Assembly: GCF_003574295.1 (NCBI RefSeq)
Contig: NZ_BHGK01000001.1
Span: forward strand, 2,480,001-2,544,000
DNA length: 64,000 nucleotides
Direction of reading: 5' to 3'
Origin: Mediterraneibacter butyricigenes
GTDB taxonomy: Bacteria > Bacillota > Clostridia > Lachnospirales > Lachnospiraceae
Each line of letters opens with the position of its first letter. Positions within the stretch are counted from its first letter, which is position 1. Below the pieces are notes generated by a model. It worked only from the letters and a program-made list of their open reading frames with translations, was not told the DNA's origin and ran no database searches. Shown in pieces: positions 63,189 to 64,000 of the stretch. Made by a program: the position numbers and the translations under genes.

Positions 63189-64000
63189 ATGTCTAAGGCA
63201 ACATTGGTAATCATGGCAGCCGGAATCGGCAGCAGATTTGGTGGGGGAATCAAGCAGTTGGAGGCCATGGGACCGAATGGTGAGATCATTATGGATTATT
63301 CCATTTATGATGCAAAAGAAGCCGGATTTGACAAAGTAGTATTTGTCATCCGTAAAGATCTGGAAAAAGATTTCAAGGAAGTTATCGGAAACCGGATCGA
63401 GAAAGTGATCGATGTGGATTATGCATATCAGGAACTGTCAGATATTCCGGAGGAATATAAAGAAATCTTCAAAGACCGGACAAAACCGTGGGGAACCGGT
63501 CAGGCAATCCTTTGCTGTAAGGATCTGGTAAAAGAGCCGTTCCTGGTGATCAACGCAGATGATTACTATGGAAAAGAAGCTTATAAAGAAGCTTATCAGT
63601 ATCTGATGGAAGAGCAGGCAGCATCCGACAAGATGCAGCTTGGAATGGTAGGATTTGTCCTTGGAAATACCCTGAGCGACAACGGATCTGTGACAAGAGG
63701 TGTCTGCAAGGTTGATGAAAACGGAATGCTTTCTGATATTGTAGAGACACATAATATCGTGAAGACAGCAGAAGGTGCCGGAGTGGAAGAAGACGGACAG
63801 GTTCGTGCACTTGATATGACTTCTCCGGTTTCTATGAATATGTGGGCACTTCGTCCTGAGATTTTTGAAGTGCTGGAAACAAGATTCAAAGAATTCCTGG
63901 CAGCTCTGCCGGAGGAAGAACTGAAAGCAGAATATCTGCTTCCGACCATTATCGGAGATCTTCTGGAAAAGGAAGAGGCTCAGGTAAAAGTCCTGAAATC
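63189..64000 (+). CDS. NDP-sugar/nucleotidyltransferase-family protein, partial at right edge
   Basis: The frame stays open from the ATG at 63189, after AGTAGGAGGAAG, to the end of the window (270 codons visible). It begins MSKATLVIMAAGIGSRFGG, with the GxGxRFG nucleotide-binding loop of sugar-phosphate nucleotidyltransferases, and has KPWGTGQAILCCK, LVINADDYYG and MNMWALRPEIFE. These fit glucose-1-phosphate-type nucleotidyltransferases, but the C-terminus and substrate are not visible. It is probably cytosolic and may feed cell-surface polysaccharide synthesis. Confidence 0.9.
   Translation, partial: MSKATLVIMAAGIGSRFGGGIKQLEAMGPNGEIIMDYSIYDAKEAGFDKVVFVIRKDLEKDFKEVIGNRIEKVIDVDYAYQELSDIPEEYKEIFKDRTKPWGTGQAILCCKDLVKEPFLVINADDYYGKEAYKEAYQYLMEEQAASDKMQLGMVGFVLGNTLSDNGSVTRGVCKVDENGMLSDIVETHNIVKTAEGAGVEEDGQVRALDMTSPVSMNMWALRPEIFEVLETRFKEFLAALPEEELKAEYLLPTIIGDLLEKEEAQVKVLK

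Overview
The window is a chromosomal segment from a low-to-mid GC, Gram-positive anaerobe, almost certainly a gut Lachnospiraceae (Clostridia). Grounds: strong AGGAGG ribosome-binding sites, sigma-A promoters (TTGAAA-17-TATAAT type), many rho-independent terminators, pyruvate phosphate dikinase, class II homodimeric GlyRS, the era/yqzL/recO order, BglG/LicT antitermination, DUF6110 and CD1871A small proteins, and a selenium-linked purine catabolic cluster. No rRNA, tRNA or CRISPR array was seen.

Layout. 1-9.8 kb: housekeeping genes (end of purE, then purM-purN-purD; an M16C metallopeptidase; era-yqzL-recO; glyS). 9.9-16.2 kb: an M18 aminopeptidase, then a beta-glucoside PTS operon (promoter, RAT/terminator switch, bglF, 6-phospho-beta-glucosidase, licT). 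16.2-18.9 kb: ppdK. 19-32 kb: an AT-rich accessory stretch. It holds a two-component system divergent from a small-CXXC-protein / polyferredoxin / TlpA-lipoprotein redox module, twin palindromic repeats, a second two-component system with a MacB/FtsX-type ABC exporter, and a patchwork of decayed genes (short sigma-like ORF, surface-protein fragment, TetR and MATE pseudogenes) around an intact methyltransferase. 32-36 kb: dipeptide epimerase, two overlapping XRE-cupin regulators and a cytoplasmic class-C-type serine hydrolase.

36-50.2 kb is the most notable block: two divergent operons, dpaL(ygeX)-ygeY-ygeW-arcC to the left and ssnA-purine permease-ygfK-polyferredoxin-Se-dependent xanthine dehydrogenase to the right. 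This matches the anaerobic purine/uric-acid catabolic cluster reported for gut bacteria. The permease would import purines, the molybdo-hydroxylase, ferredoxin and YgfK would do redox chemistry on the ring, SsnA/YgeY/YgeW would open and process it, DpaL would yield pyruvate and ammonia, and ArcC would make ATP from carbamoyl phosphate. A 7-1-7 palindrome next to the leftward promoter is a candidate operator.

50.4-60.7 kb: a Gfo/Idh oxidoreductase, a DUF985 cupin with a duplicated CmpB-type membrane protein, a CsoR-like repressor, an ABC exporter behind a Fur-like box and a long structured leader, a DtxR-type regulator, and a DUF6110/P1B-ATPase pair preceded by repeated TGAGAA half-sites. This looks like a metal-homeostasis neighbourhood. 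60.8-64 kb: trmO, a MEMO/AMMECR1 fusion, and the start of a nucleotidyltransferase cut by the window edge.

All functional calls come from reading translated sequence and motifs by eye; no database search was run.
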